Positions 7,234 through 15,153 of a DNA stretch of 18,662 bases are shown piece by piece. The notes under the pieces were generated by a model. It had not been told where the DNA came from. It worked only from the letters and a program-made list of their open reading frames with translations, and did not search any database. Origin of the DNA: Verrucomicrobiales bacterium (GTDB lineage: Bacteria > Verrucomicrobiota > Verrucomicrobiae > Limisphaerales > UBA1100); NCBI GenBank assembly GCA_002721895.1, contig PBLV01000024.1, positions 7,731-26,392 of the forward strand. Reading direction: 5' to 3'. Each line of letters starts with the position of its first letter. Positions within the stretch are counted from its first letter, which is position 1. Position numbers and translations under genes: made by a program.

Positions 7234-8472
7234 TTGAGCGCAACCCAAGCATATTTGGAAAGTGCCACCGGCAGCAACCCGGTGGAGATTCATCTGCTGG
7301 TCAATCACATCGTCCAAGACTCGCTCGATGCGGGTGCCAGTGACATACACATCGAGCCTTGGGATGACGTGCTGGGTGTGCGTGTCCGGGTCAGTGGCAT
7401 ATTGCAGGAGTTGGTGTATATTCCCATGGAATACCACCCGCAAATCTGCGGCCGCATCAAGGTGATGGCCAATCTTGCCAGTCACCTGAAGGATGTGCCC
7501 CAGGACGGCAAGGCCGCTCCGCCGGAGTTCGATGGCGTTCAACTGCGTGTTTCCATTTTCCCCACGGTCAAGGGTGAAAAGATTGTTATCCGGGTTTTCA
7601 ATCCCCAAGCGCGCACCTATGACATCAACAGCCTGGGTTTTGATGAGGAAACACTGGAACGCTACACTCGGGTATTGAACAAGCCCACCGGCTTGATTCT
7701 CCTGACTGGCCCCACGGGCTCAGGCAAAACCACCGCCATTTACGCCTCCATCGGCTTCCTGCTTGAGAAACACCAGAACACGGTTGCCATCGCTTCGGTG
7801 GAGGATCCCGTAGAGCAGAACCTCATGTGGGTGAACCAGGCCCAGCTCAACCCACCACAGGATTTCACCTATGTCGCTGCCCTTCGTTCGCTCATGCGGC
7901 AGGACCCCGAGGTAATCATGATTGGTGAGATTCGCGATGTGGACACCGCCACCATAGCGGTGACCGCCGGCATGACCGGGCACCTCGTGCTGAGCACCAT
8001 CCACAGTGGCACTACCTCCGGTGTCTTCGCTCGGCTCATCAACATGGATATCGAGCCATTCCTACTGGCCTCCAGTGTCATCGGTATCCTCGGTGTTCGC
8101 CTCGTGCGCATGAACTGCACCCAATGTGTGTCCGCCTATACCCCGGATGACTACGCCCTGCACCATCTTCGGCAGCATGAGTCCGATGACTTCGTGGAAC
8201 GGGCCTTGGCCAGCCAACTGTTCCACTGCGGATGGGGCTGTGAAAGCTGCCACAACACAGGCTTTGATGGTCGCGGCATGGTCACGGAATTGATGGCGGT
8301 GGATGAAAACGTTCGTGAACCCGTGATGAACAAACGTCCTACCCGTGAGATTCAGCAAGCAGCTGTCAATGGCGGCATGCAAACTCTGTGGGACGGCGGT
8401 TTGCGCCGCGTAACAAGCGGCGAAAGCACCATCGAGGAGGTGCTCATGAAGGTTGCCGCCGAGATGCTTTAA
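7234..8472 (+). CDS. GspE/PilB-family secretion or pilus ATPase, short form
   Basis: Hexameric ATPases of this family drive type IV pilus assembly or type II secretion at the inner membrane. All signature motifs are present: Walker A GPTGSGKT (residues 159-166), Asp box VEDPVEQ (189-195), Walker B region PEVIMIGEIRD (from about 225), His box TAGMTGHLVLSTIHSG, and the zinc-binding Cys region (C295, C298, then C336, C339). With 412 residues the protein is shorter than most PilB/GspE, which usually have 500-570. It begins close to the SDIHIEP motif and so lacks the N-terminal MshEN/T2SSE-N domain. The start is uncertain: TTG at 7234 has no ribosome binding site, and in-frame TTG (7255) or GTG (7282) are alternatives. 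No other pilus or secretion genes are nearby. Confidence 0.9.
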   Translation: MSATQAYLESATGSNPVEIHLLVNHIVQDSLDAGASDIHIEPWDDVLGVRVRVSGILQELVYIPMEYHPQICGRIKVMANLASHLKDVPQDGKAAPPEFDGVQLRVSIFPTVKGEKIVIRVFNPQARTYDINSLGFDEETLERYTRVLNKPTGLILLTGPTGSGKTTAIYASIGFLLEKHQNTVAIASVEDPVEQNLMWVNQAQLNPPQDFTYVAALRSLMRQDPEVIMIGEIRDVDTATIAVTAGMTGHLVLSTIHSGTTSGVFARLINMDIEPFLLASSVIGILGVRLVRMNCTQCVSAYTPDDYALHHLRQHESDDFVERALASQLFHCGWGCESCHNTGFDGRGMVTELMAVDENVREPVMNKRPTREIQQAAVNGGMQTLWDGGLRRVTSGESTIEEVLMKVAAEML

Positions 8473-8533
8473 AGAGCTGGGTTATTCACCTTGATTGCTT
8501 CCCTGTGTTAAAAAATAGCCTGCCATCATTGCC

Positions 8534-8560
8534 TTGACACAATTAACTTTGTATTACAAA
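8534..8560 (+). promoter_or_regulatory. Promoter of the membrane protein-regulator operon
   Basis: A perfect -35 box TTGACA (8534-8539) is followed after 15 bases by TACAAA (8555-8560, 4 of 6). The -10 box lies inside the palindrome at 8546-8562. The start codon GTG at 8569 is eight bases after the -10 box, so the message is probably leaderless or nearly so. There is no Shine-Dalgarno sequence. Confidence 0.5.
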
Positions 8561-8562
8561 GT
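8546..8562. promoter_or_regulatory. Perfect palindromic operator candidate
   Basis: ACTTTGT-ATT-ACAAAGT is a perfect 7-base inverted repeat around a 3-base centre. It lies between the -35 box and the start codon of an operon that encodes a small winged-helix regulator, the classic position for autorepression. A second copy of the CTTTG-N5-CAAAG core is found before ispH. Binding by the regulator encoded at 9282 is inferred. Confidence 0.7.
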
Positions 8563-8568
8563 GGCCTT

Positions 8569-9285
8569 GTGAGTCCGGGCTGGGCCGAGGAGAATCTCAA
8601 GGTAATCCGCACACTAATGGAGCGGAGCACGGTGTATCGGCGTGCCTTGGCGCCGATCATGATCTACGTGGGAGTGATGGGGCTCATAGCCGCCTCGGTG
8701 GGCGAATGGTACAAGCTGTGGCAACTCGACAAGTTTGCCATGTATTGGCTGACCGTTGGTCTGGTGACCATGGCTGGGGCCTTCACGCTCGCCCGACGGC
8801 AGGCCATTGGGGATGAGGAGCCTTTCTGGTCGCCTCCCACTCGCCGGGTTTGCCAGTCGGCTGCGCCGTTGCTTTGCGTGGGCGTGTTTCTGGGGCTGGC
8901 GGAAATCTTTTGGTCTAGCACACTAAACAATCCCCTTTATAACAGCGACCCTACTCATCCCATTACCCGCCTTATTGCGCTTTGGTTAATGTGCTTTGGC
9001 GGGGCGATGCACGCGGTCGGATTTTTCATGAAGCGGGGGATCAAGCTCTTTGGATGGCTACTGATTCTCGCAGGAATGTCCCTGTATATCGCGCTGAATA
9101 TTCCGATTTTGGTGGACAAGATGCCGGCTTGGCCGGGCGGCGTCCCCACGCCTGACCGCGTTGGCAATTTGTTGATGGGGGCATTGTTTGGCGGGTCACA
9201 TTTGGGCTATGGCATCTATCTGTATTTTACCGAGGAAAAGACGGAAGCGGAGGAAACCCCTGAAGAGGATCCGGATGGAAAGTGA
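8569..9285 (+). CDS. Six-helix membrane protein linked to a winged-helix regulator
   Basis: This 238-residue protein starts with a short cytoplasmic helix (ENLKVIRTLMERSTVYRRAL) and has six hydrophobic segments: IMIYVGVMGLIAAS, MYWLTVGLVTMAGAF, LLCVGVFLGLAEIFW, LIALWLMCFGGAMHAVGFF, LFGWLLILAGMSLYIAL and LLMGALFGGSHLGYGIYLYF. A highly charged tail rich in Glu follows. Similar proteins occur beside PF13601-type regulators in several phyla, and their function is not known to me. It overlaps the regulator gene by four bases (GTGA), which implies translational coupling. It may sense a membrane or lipid signal and control the regulator, but the sequence does not show this. The GTG start follows the palindrome directly. 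Confidence 0.8.
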   Translation: MSPGWAEENLKVIRTLMERSTVYRRALAPIMIYVGVMGLIAASVGEWYKLWQLDKFAMYWLTVGLVTMAGAFTLARRQAIGDEEPFWSPPTRRVCQSAAPLLCVGVFLGLAEIFWSSTLNNPLYNSDPTHPITRLIALWLMCFGGAMHAVGFFMKRGIKLFGWLLILAGMSLYIALNIPILVDKMPAWPGGVPTPDRVGNLLMGALFGGSHLGYGIYLYFTEEKTEAEETPEEDPDGK

Positions 9286-9596
9286 ACGCGAAACCGTTTC
9301 AGCAAATCGACCGGGTGATCCACGAAAGAGGGCGCATGGGCATCATGTCCATGCTCGCCGTCTCGGCGGAGCTTTCCTTTATTGAGTTGCGCGATACCTT
9401 GGACATGACAGACGGCAACCTGACCACCCACATCCGGACGCTGCAACAGGCGGGATATGTGGTGGTGTCCAAGAGCTACCATAACAACCGGCCACACACG
9501 ACGTGCGGGTTGACAGCGGAAGGCCGGAAAGCTTTTGGCAAATACGTTGGATTGCTAGAGAAAATTGTCCAGCAAGCCAGGGAAAAATATAAATGA
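9282..9596 (+). CDS. PF13601-type winged-helix transcriptional regulator
   Basis: This 104-residue protein consists almost only of a winged-helix DNA-binding domain. The recognition region is about residues 32-60 (FIELRDTLDMTDGNLTTHIR) and is followed by the wing (GYVVVSKSYHNNRPHTTCGL) and the LTAEGRKAFGKY signature of this family. Proteins of this type bind palindromes as dimers. The gene starts at GTG inside the stop of the membrane protein gene (GTGA overlap). The two palindromes at 8546 and 9625 flank this operon and make autoregulation likely, with ispH as a possible second target. No ligand-binding domain is visible, so the signal may come through its membrane partner. Confidence 0.85.
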   Translation: MNAKPFQQIDRVIHERGRMGIMSMLAVSAELSFIELRDTLDMTDGNLTTHIRTLQQAGYVVVSKSYHNNRPHTTCGLTAEGRKAFGKYVGLLEKIVQQAREKYK

Positions 9597-9624
9597 CCCG
9601 ATTCAGCCAGCCATTGAGCCCATT

Positions 9625-9641
9625 ACTTTGTACCGCAAAGC
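9625..9641. promoter_or_regulatory. Second copy of the operator, upstream of ispH
   Basis: ACTTTGTACCGCAAAGC shares the left half-site ACTTTGTA and the CAAAG right arm with the palindrome at 8546, again as CTTTG-N5-CAAAG. TTGAGC at 9614-9619 stands 11 bases before the palindrome start, against 12 for TTGACA at the first site, so the whole promoter-operator layout is conserved. The inner TTA of the first site is degenerate here, so binding may be weaker. Confidence 0.55.
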
Positions 9642-9664
9642 TTATTCACATCGGGCCAATAACC

Positions 9665-9669
9665 GGGAG
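9665..9669 (+). promoter_or_regulatory. Ribosome binding site that fixes the ispH start
   Basis: GGGAG lies six bases before the ATG at 9676. It supports this start over upstream in-frame codons that would overlap the regulator gene and run through the palindrome. Confidence 0.65.
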
Positions 9670-9675
9670 ATCAAC

Positions 9676-10533
9676 ATGAAAATTATCAGGGCGGAACATT
9701 TGGGCATGTGCTTTGGTGTTCGCGATGCCATTGCTCTGGCGCGGCGGGAAGTGTCCGCCCAGCCGCTGACTGTGTTGGGTGAACTGGTGCACAATGAGAC
9801 GGTGCTGGACGACTTGGCTGGGCGTGGAGTGCGCTTTGTGAGCGAACCGGTTCAGGCCAAAACCCGCGCGGCGATGATCACCGCCCATGGAGCTTCAGAC
9901 AGGGCAAGAGCCCGCGCGCAATCTGCGGGGCTTGCTCTGCGGGATGCTACCTGTCCGCTGGTGCATTACGCACACGAGGCTGTGCGTGGGCTCGTGAAGG
10001 AGGGATGGCATCCAGTGATTGTCGGTCGGCGCGGGCATGTGGAAGTGCGTGGATTGACGGAAGACCTGGGTGAACATGACATCGTCTTGAACGAGGCGGA
10101 TGTAATGGCGTTGAAGAAACGAATGCGCTTTGGGATAGCGGCCCAGACGACGCAGCCAATCGCTCGCGTGCGGGAGCTGGTGCAATTGTTACAGGAGCGA
10201 TTTCCGGATTCCGAGGTGCGGTTTGTGGATACCGTTTGCCGGCCCACCAAGCAGCGGCAATCGGCGGCGGTGGAATTGGCGCGGCGTTCGGACGTGGTCA
10301 TAGTGGTGGGTGGAGCGAACAGTAACAATACAGCTGAACTGGTGCGCACCTGTGGACGGGATTGTGAAAGGGTGCATCACGTGCGTGATGCCGGCGACGT
10401 GGATTCCGCGTGGCTATCGGGCGCTGGAGTGGTGGGCTTGACAGCGGGGACGTCAACTCCGGATGAGATGATTGATGCGGTGGAGGCGCGGCTTCGGGAA
10501 TTGGCCGTCCAGCATTCGGCGAAGGCTGCCTGA
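9676..10533 (+). CDS. ispH: 4-hydroxy-3-methylbut-2-enyl diphosphate reductase
   Basis: IspH catalyses the last step of the MEP pathway, reducing HMBPP to isopentenyl and dimethylallyl diphosphate with a [4Fe-4S] cluster. The three cluster cysteines are at C12 (GMCFGVRDA), C93 (DATCPLV) and C188 (DTVCRPTKQRQ), close to the E. coli spacing. Substrate-binding motifs are also present: VHN, TAHG, HVE (in place of HPE), AQTT, NSNN and TSTPD. The length of 285 residues is slightly short (E. coli has 316). The CRPTKQRQ segment and the Arg-rich GRRGHVEV differ from the usual CNAT and GHPE forms, so it belongs to a divergent branch or is a second copy. The start follows a GGGAG site. It lies just downstream of the regulator operon and is convergent with the dus gene, four bases apart. 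Confidence 0.9.
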   Translation: MKIIRAEHLGMCFGVRDAIALARREVSAQPLTVLGELVHNETVLDDLAGRGVRFVSEPVQAKTRAAMITAHGASDRARARAQSAGLALRDATCPLVHYAHEAVRGLVKEGWHPVIVGRRGHVEVRGLTEDLGEHDIVLNEADVMALKKRMRFGIAAQTTQPIARVRELVQLLQERFPDSEVRFVDTVCRPTKQRQSAAVELARRSDVVIVVGGANSNNTAELVRTCGRDCERVHHVRDAGDVDSAWLSGAGVVGLTAGTSTPDEMIDAVEARLRELAVQHSAKAA

Positions 10534-10537
10534 AATC

Positions 10538-11587
10538 CTATCGGTGCTGGCCGGCGAGAAGGTCTGTTGATTTCAGGTCCAGATCCATGGGGTATAAGGG
10601 CATGGGCTGGTCGTGTTGGAGATGGTCCTCGCAGATTCCAAAAAAATCGGCCTCGGTCTGGGCACGGCGAATACGATGGAGAAAATCGCCGGTGGACTCG
10701 ATGCCCAAGCCGATGTAGTTCATGTATTTTTTCATCTTTTGAACGTGTGATTTTTCAGACAGTCCAGGAGGCCGAACGGTATGGTAGAGATCACGGAGGT
10801 ATGCAAGCACGTCACGGCCACTAGGAAGGGCTTGGGTCTGTCCGCCCAGATGCCGGCGAATTTGTTGGAACAGCCATGGGTTGCGGATGGCGCCCCGGCC
10901 TATCATGAGACCGGCCGCGTTGGTCTCGGTCAGGACACTTTCGGCCTTGGCGGCGGAGTAGATGTTGCCATTAGCGAGGACGGGGCAGGGCAGGGTGTCG
11001 ACCGCAAGCCGAATGAGGTCGTAGTGTACGGCGCTTCGATAGCCTTCCTTTACGGTACGGCCGTGGACGGTCAGAAGGTCGAGCGAGTGGCGGGCGAAAA
11101 TGGTGAGGAGCTGGTCGAAGATTTCCGGAGTGTCGAAGCCGATGCGGGTTTTGACGGTAAAAGGAATCTCAATGGCCTCACGGAGGGCACCGAGGATGGC
11201 ATCGATGCGCGCGGGTTCGCGGAGCAGGCCGCCCCCGGCGCATTTTTTATAAACGATCGGGGCGGGGCAGCCAAGGTTCAGGTCAATGGCTGCGACGGGA
11301 TGTTGCTGGAGTTGACGGGCAGATCGAATGAGGGAGGGAATATGGTTGCCGATCATCTGCGCAACGGCGGGCCGGCCGGTGGGGTTTTCATCGAGTGAAC
11401 GCAGGATGGGTTTTTCCAGATGCGATTCGGCATGGACGCGAAAGTACTCGGTGAAATAGAGGTCTGGTCCGCCGTGCCGCGACATGAGTTCCCAGAAGGG
11501 AAGATCTGTGACGTCCTGGATGGGGGCCAATGCCAGCACGGGTTGAGGGCTGTCGAGGAATTGCCTGAATTGAGCTGGCTGATCCAC
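10538..11587 (-). CDS. tRNA-dihydrouridine synthase family protein
   Basis: This FMN-dependent enzyme reduces specific uridines in the D-loop of tRNA. The TIM-barrel features are clear: an APIQDVTDLPFW start of the barrel, DLNLGCPAP with the conserved Cys, the GGGLL loop, VKTRIGF, LTVHGRT, the PVLANGNIYS strand, and the FMN phosphate-binding motif GLMIGRGAIRNPW. I cannot assign it to DusA, DusB or DusC. I chose GTG at 11587, giving 349 residues. A longer frame continues to 11713, but that extension is the antisense translation of the tRNA gene and is not protein-like. A GTG at 11539, immediately before the barrel, is also possible. No Shine-Dalgarno sequence is evident. Confidence 0.87.
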   Translation of the reverse strand: MDQPAQFRQFLDSPQPVLALAPIQDVTDLPFWELMSRHGGPDLYFTEYFRVHAESHLEKPILRSLDENPTGRPAVAQMIGNHIPSLIRSARQLQQHPVAAIDLNLGCPAPIVYKKCAGGGLLREPARIDAILGALREAIEIPFTVKTRIGFDTPEIFDQLLTIFARHSLDLLTVHGRTVKEGYRSAVHYDLIRLAVDTLPCPVLANGNIYSAAKAESVLTETNAAGLMIGRGAIRNPWLFQQIRRHLGGQTQALPSGRDVLAYLRDLYHTVRPPGLSEKSHVQKMKKYMNYIGLGIESTGDFLHRIRRAQTEADFFGICEDHLQHDQPMPLYPMDLDLKSTDLLAGQHR

Positions 11588-11597
11588 GGGATTTTGC

Positions 11598-11626
11598 TTG
11601 GTCGATGAGTGGCCGGGCGTTATTTT
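11598..11626 (+). promoter_or_regulatory. Promoter of tRNA-Gln
   Basis: TTGGTC at 11598-11603 and TATTTT at 11621-11626 are 17 bases apart and lie 13 bases before the mature 5' end of the tRNA. The promoter occupies the short gap between the divergently read dus gene and the tRNA. Confidence 0.45.
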
Positions 11627-11638
11627 CCCCGCCGCCAC

Positions 11639-11712
11639 TGTCCGGTGGTGTAATGGTAGCACAGATGGTTTTGGTCCATCCAGTTGGGGTTCGAATCCCT
11701 GCCGGACAGCCA
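11639..11712 (+). tRNA. tRNA-Gln (anticodon UUG), CCA encoded
   Basis: The gene folds as a normal cloverleaf of 74 bases. The acceptor stem TGTCCGG (11639-11645) pairs with CCGGACA (11702-11708), the discriminator is G, and CCA is encoded at 11710-11712. The anticodon stem GATGG/CCATC encloses TTTTGGT with anticodon TTG at 11671-11673. The T-arm carries GTTCGAATC. A run of five T at 11714-11718 may help end transcription. It is read head to head with dus. Confidence 0.97.
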
Positions 11713-11737
11713 CTTTTTCCTCGCTCGATTGTCTCCC

Positions 11738-14700
11738 TTAATCCTCGGCGAAGAGGAATTCCAGATCGCTCTTGTCGAGGCTCTTGGCAAAGCCTTCCTC
11801 GCCAAGCACGTCCTTGATGGTCTTGCTTTTGGCCTGCTGGAGGTTCCAGATTTTCTCCTCCACGGTGCCGGGGGCGATGAGTTTGTAGGCGTTGACGGTG
11901 CGCGTCTGGCCGATGCGGTGGGTGCGGTCGATGGCCTGGGCCTCGACGGCGGGGTTCCACCACGGGTCGTAGAGCACCACGTAGCTGGCGTTGGTGAGGT
12001 TGAGGCCCGTGCCGGCGGCGCGCAGGCTGAGCAGGAACACACAGGCGCCCTCGGCCTCGGAGAAGGCGTTGACGACCTCCTGCCGGTCCTTGGTTTCGCC
12101 GGTGAGCATGTGGGTGGGAATTTCACGGGTGCCACAATCCTTCTCCAGAATCTTCAGCATCTGCACAAACTGACTGAAGACAAGCACCTTCTCGCCCTGC
12201 TCCACGAGCGGCTCGAGCAACTCGAAAAGCGCCTCGGTCTTGCCGGACTCGGAGTCGTTGCCTACCAAGGAGGGGTGGCAGCAGATTTGCCGCAGACGCG
12301 TGAGTGCGGCGAGCACCTGCATGCGGCTCTTGGCGACGCCCTGCTTGGCGATGGTCTGCATCACCTGGTCGCGGCTGCGGCGGAGTTCGGTAAGGTACAG
12401 TTTGCGCTGCGAGGTGCCCAAGTCGCAGTCGTGCCGCTGCTCGATGCGCTCGGGCAAATCCTTGGCCACCTGCGACTTGAGCCGGCGCATCAGCAGCGGG
12501 CGCAGGCGCGCGCCAAGCCGGCGCCGGGCGATGGCGCGGTTGGCGATGGCCTCGTCGCTGTCGCCGGGCGGCTCGTAGATCTCGTGAAATTTCTTGGCGC
12601 TGCCGAGGTAGTTGGGCTGCACAAAGTCCACGATGCTCCAAAGGTCGAGCAGCCGGTTCTCCAGCGGCGTGCCGGTGAGGGCCAGTCGGTGTTCGCTCTC
12701 CAGCTGCTTGACCGACTGCGTGACCTGCGCGCCGGGGTTCTTGATGAACTGTGCCTCGTCGAGGATCACGGCGCGGAAATCAAACTTCTGCAGCGCCTCC
12801 AAGTCGCGCCGCATCAGCGCGTAGTTGGTCACTACGATGTCGTGCTGCGGGATCTTCTTGCGCAGACCGTGCCGCGCCGCGCCACTCTCCAGCACCAGCA
12901 CCTTCATGTCCGGCGTGAACTTCTCCGCCTCGCGCCGCCAGTTGTGCATCACCGATGCCGGGCAGATGACTAGGCTCGGCTTGGTCTTGCGGCGGTGATG
13001 CTGCTTCAGCCACGCCAGCCACGTGAGCGTCTGCAGCGTCTTGCCCAAACCCATGTCGTCGGCAAGGATGCCGCCCAGTCCAAGCGTCTGAAGGTGGCAG
13101 AGAAAATTGAAGCCCTGCACCTGATAGGGCCGCAGATCGGCGTTGAGTTTGTTGGGCAGCTTGGTCTTGGGCAACCCGTCAAACTTGTCGATGCGCTCGC
13201 GCAGCTTCTTGGCCTTGGCGGACTTGCCGAAGCTCTCTAGGGAATCCTCGTCCAGATGCACCGCCTGCTCCAGCGAGACACGCTGCTCGCCGGGCTCCAG
13301 GCCGTTGATGCCTAGGTCGGCCATCGTGCCCTGCGCCTTGCGCGTGGCATCGACATCCAGCTCCACCCAGCCGCCGTCGGGCAGCTTGTGGAACCGGCTG
13401 GTCGCCGCGGCCAGCGACTGCAGGTCATTGGCCGTCAGCTTCATGCCTTCCTCTTCCCACTCGGCGCTGACGGCCAGCCAGTCAATGCCGCTGCCCTTGA
13501 TCACCAGCTTCGGCTTCAGGCGCTTGGGCTGCAGGAAGAGCTGCTGAAAATCCTGGTTGCCCAGATATTCCGCCGCCTGCGGGCGATCTTCCCAAACGCC
13601 AGCCAGCACGTTCAAAAAATTCTCGTTGGCATCGCCAATCCACAAGCCTGGCTCCGGCGTGAACCAGTCGAGTTGCCGCAGCCACTCGATCGCCGGCTGC
13701 AGGCGCGCGTCGTCCAGGAACTGCGGCTTGCCGTTGCGCTTGCGGCTCTTGGTTTTCAACTGCCACTCGTGCCCCGTCCATTCCCACAGGCTCTTGTCCG
13801 TCTCGCTCTTGGCCTGCAGGCGCAGCTCCACGCGGTCGCCGTTCATCTCGAACACAAACCGCGGCAGCGCCGTATGCGAGGTACATAGCTGGTCCCAGTC
13901 CACCGCGCGGTCGGTGTGCGCCTTGCGTAGCTGGGTGATGAAGCGGTGGCTCAGCTTGCTGACCGGCGCTACCGGCTTTTTCACCCACGCGCCGAGCAGC
14001 GACGCGGGCGGGCTGTTGCGCAGGAAATAAAATACGCTGCCGGCCAGCACCAGTGTCGGCTGGCCGGAGAAGAACACGCACTCATCAAGGTCCACCAACG
14101 CGCCGTCCGGCAGCCGCAGGCGGTGTGTGAAGGCCAGATCGCGCTTGCCGTTCCGTAGGTCCGGCGCCAGCTCAGCGATTTGGCCGTGGAAAAAAATCGG
14201 CCCGTCGGTGGCCGCCAGCCGCAAGCGGCCACTGGCACCCCAGCGGGCAAGCCAAGTGAGCAGCTCCTCGGCATTGAGTACCAGCGTGGTCTCGCCATTG
14301 GCGTCGCTGGCGTAATTGTCCACCAGCCACTCGATAAACTCCCAATCGTCCACCGGGAAGAGCTCCTGCTCATGCGCCGCGCGCACGATGAGGTCGCTGA
14401 TGTTGGAAAGCGATTTCTTGCGGTCGCCGGTGCGCGGTCGCTTGACGATGAAGCTGACGTTGAGCGTGTGCAGTCCTTCCGAGGTGTCGTCGGCCACCGG
14501 TTGGCAGGCGCAGCGGACGGACGCCCGCGGTGAGTCTAGGTGGTTCGGCTCCGGCGGGAACATCCAGTGCTCCAGCTCCGTGAGCATGTCGCGCTCCTTT
14601 TCCTGTTTTTTGATCTCCGCGAAGCGCCGCTTGTTGGCGTGCTCGTCCAGCTCCGCTGGCATTGGGCGGCCCATGCGCAGGAAAACCATCGACAGCGCTT

Positions 14701-15013
14701 CCAGCCGCTTCTTGCCCTTGTGCTTCACCACCTCGCCCCACCAGTCGTCCCCCGGGAAATCCTTTCGCGCGAGCTTCAGCTTGGTGAAGTAATCCTCCAG
14801 CAACAACCAACTGCGCTGTGAATCGGCGCAACTGGCGAACATGTCCAGTAGCTCGCGCCGCTCCGTCGCATCCGATTTAGTGCCCGAGAGCTCGCGCCGC
14901 AGGTCCGCGAGCATGCCATACGCGTCATCCAGCGCGTTGTGGTGCGCCTCATACTTTTCCGCGGCACCCGACTTGGGCGCGGCGCGTTTTTTCTTTCGAG
15001 ATACTCGTGGCAT
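11738..15013 (-). CDS. SNF2-family DEAD-like helicase/ATPase
   Basis: This 1091-residue protein is a Swi2/Snf2-type double-stranded-DNA translocase, of the kind found in many bacteria with roles in chromatin-like remodelling or transcription that are poorly defined. The C-terminal half has all helicase motifs: LADDMGLGKT (Walker A, K658), DEAQ box at 752-755 (the usual bacterial form), LALTGTPLENRLLDLWS, and the second RecA lobe with LVFSQFVQML, GTGLNLTNAS and the HRIGQTRTVNAYKL motif (H1032). The first 620 residues are not recognised. They are partly basic at the N-terminus (RKKKR) and contain several Trp-rich beta segments. No SWIM zinc finger is seen. The ATG at 15013 is the natural start. 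It ends 25 bases from the 3' end of tRNA-Gln, in convergent orientation. Its GC content appears higher than that of its neighbours. Confidence 0.92.
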   Translation of the reverse strand: MPRVSRKKKRAAPKSGAAEKYEAHHNALDDAYGMLADLRRELSGTKSDATERRELLDMFASCADSQRSWLLLEDYFTKLKLARKDFPGDDWWGEVVKHKGKKRLEALSMVFLRMGRPMPAELDEHANKRRFAEIKKQEKERDMLTELEHWMFPPEPNHLDSPRASVRCACQPVADDTSEGLHTLNVSFIVKRPRTGDRKKSLSNISDLIVRAAHEQELFPVDDWEFIEWLVDNYASDANGETTLVLNAEELLTWLARWGASGRLRLAATDGPIFFHGQIAELAPDLRNGKRDLAFTHRLRLPDGALVDLDECVFFSGQPTLVLAGSVFYFLRNSPPASLLGAWVKKPVAPVSKLSHRFITQLRKAHTDRAVDWDQLCTSHTALPRFVFEMNGDRVELRLQAKSETDKSLWEWTGHEWQLKTKSRKRNGKPQFLDDARLQPAIEWLRQLDWFTPEPGLWIGDANENFLNVLAGVWEDRPQAAEYLGNQDFQQLFLQPKRLKPKLVIKGSGIDWLAVSAEWEEEGMKLTANDLQSLAAATSRFHKLPDGGWVELDVDATRKAQGTMADLGINGLEPGEQRVSLEQAVHLDEDSLESFGKSAKAKKLRERIDKFDGLPKTKLPNKLNADLRPYQVQGFNFLCHLQTLGLGGILADDMGLGKTLQTLTWLAWLKQHHRRKTKPSLVICPASVMHNWRREAEKFTPDMKVLVLESGAARHGLRKKIPQHDIVVTNYALMRRDLEALQKFDFRAVILDEAQFIKNPGAQVTQSVKQLESEHRLALTGTPLENRLLDLWSIVDFVQPNYLGSAKKFHEIYEPPGDSDEAIANRAIARRRLGARLRPLLMRRLKSQVAKDLPERIEQRHDCDLGTSQRKLYLTELRRSRDQVMQTIAKQGVAKSRMQVLAALTRLRQICCHPSLVGNDSESGKTEALFELLEPLVEQGEKVLVFSQFVQMLKILEKDCGTREIPTHMLTGETKDRQEVVNAFSEAEGACVFLLSLRAAGTGLNLTNASYVVLYDPWWNPAVEAQAIDRTHRIGQTRTVNAYKLIAPGTVEEKIWNLQQAKSKTIKDVLGEEGFAKSLDKSDLEFLFAED

Positions 15014-15043
15014 CGTTTTGTTTCCAGCAAATGGGAAAGCGTA

Positions 15044-15071
15044 TCTCTACCTACAAGCGGCTTTTGGTCAA
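15044..15071 (-). promoter_or_regulatory. Possible promoter of the SNF2 gene
   Basis: On the minus strand TTGACC (15071-15066) is followed after 16 bases by TAGAGA (15049-15044). The start codon is about 30 bases further. The -35 box is good and the -10 box weak. Confidence 0.35.
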
Positions 15072-15153
15072 ATCCAAAATCAAAAAAAAATGGTTGTCTG
15101 AAAAAACGAAAAGCTTGACGCAAGAAAAATGTGAAGTGTGCCGGTAGTTTTGG

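Noticed and set aside
9565..9675. Upstream start for ispH
   Set aside because: The extension overlaps the regulator gene and the palindrome and is not protein-like. ATG 9676 has a GGGAG site and begins at the conserved N-terminus.
11588..11713. N-terminal extension of the dus protein
   Set aside because: The extra residues beginning AVRQGFEPQLDGPKP are the reverse translation of the tRNA-Gln gene, a well-known annotation artefact.
11684..12973. Plus-strand open frame of 429 codons
   Set aside because: It is antisense to the helicase core of the SNF2 gene, whose motifs are unmistakable. It also starts inside the tRNA.
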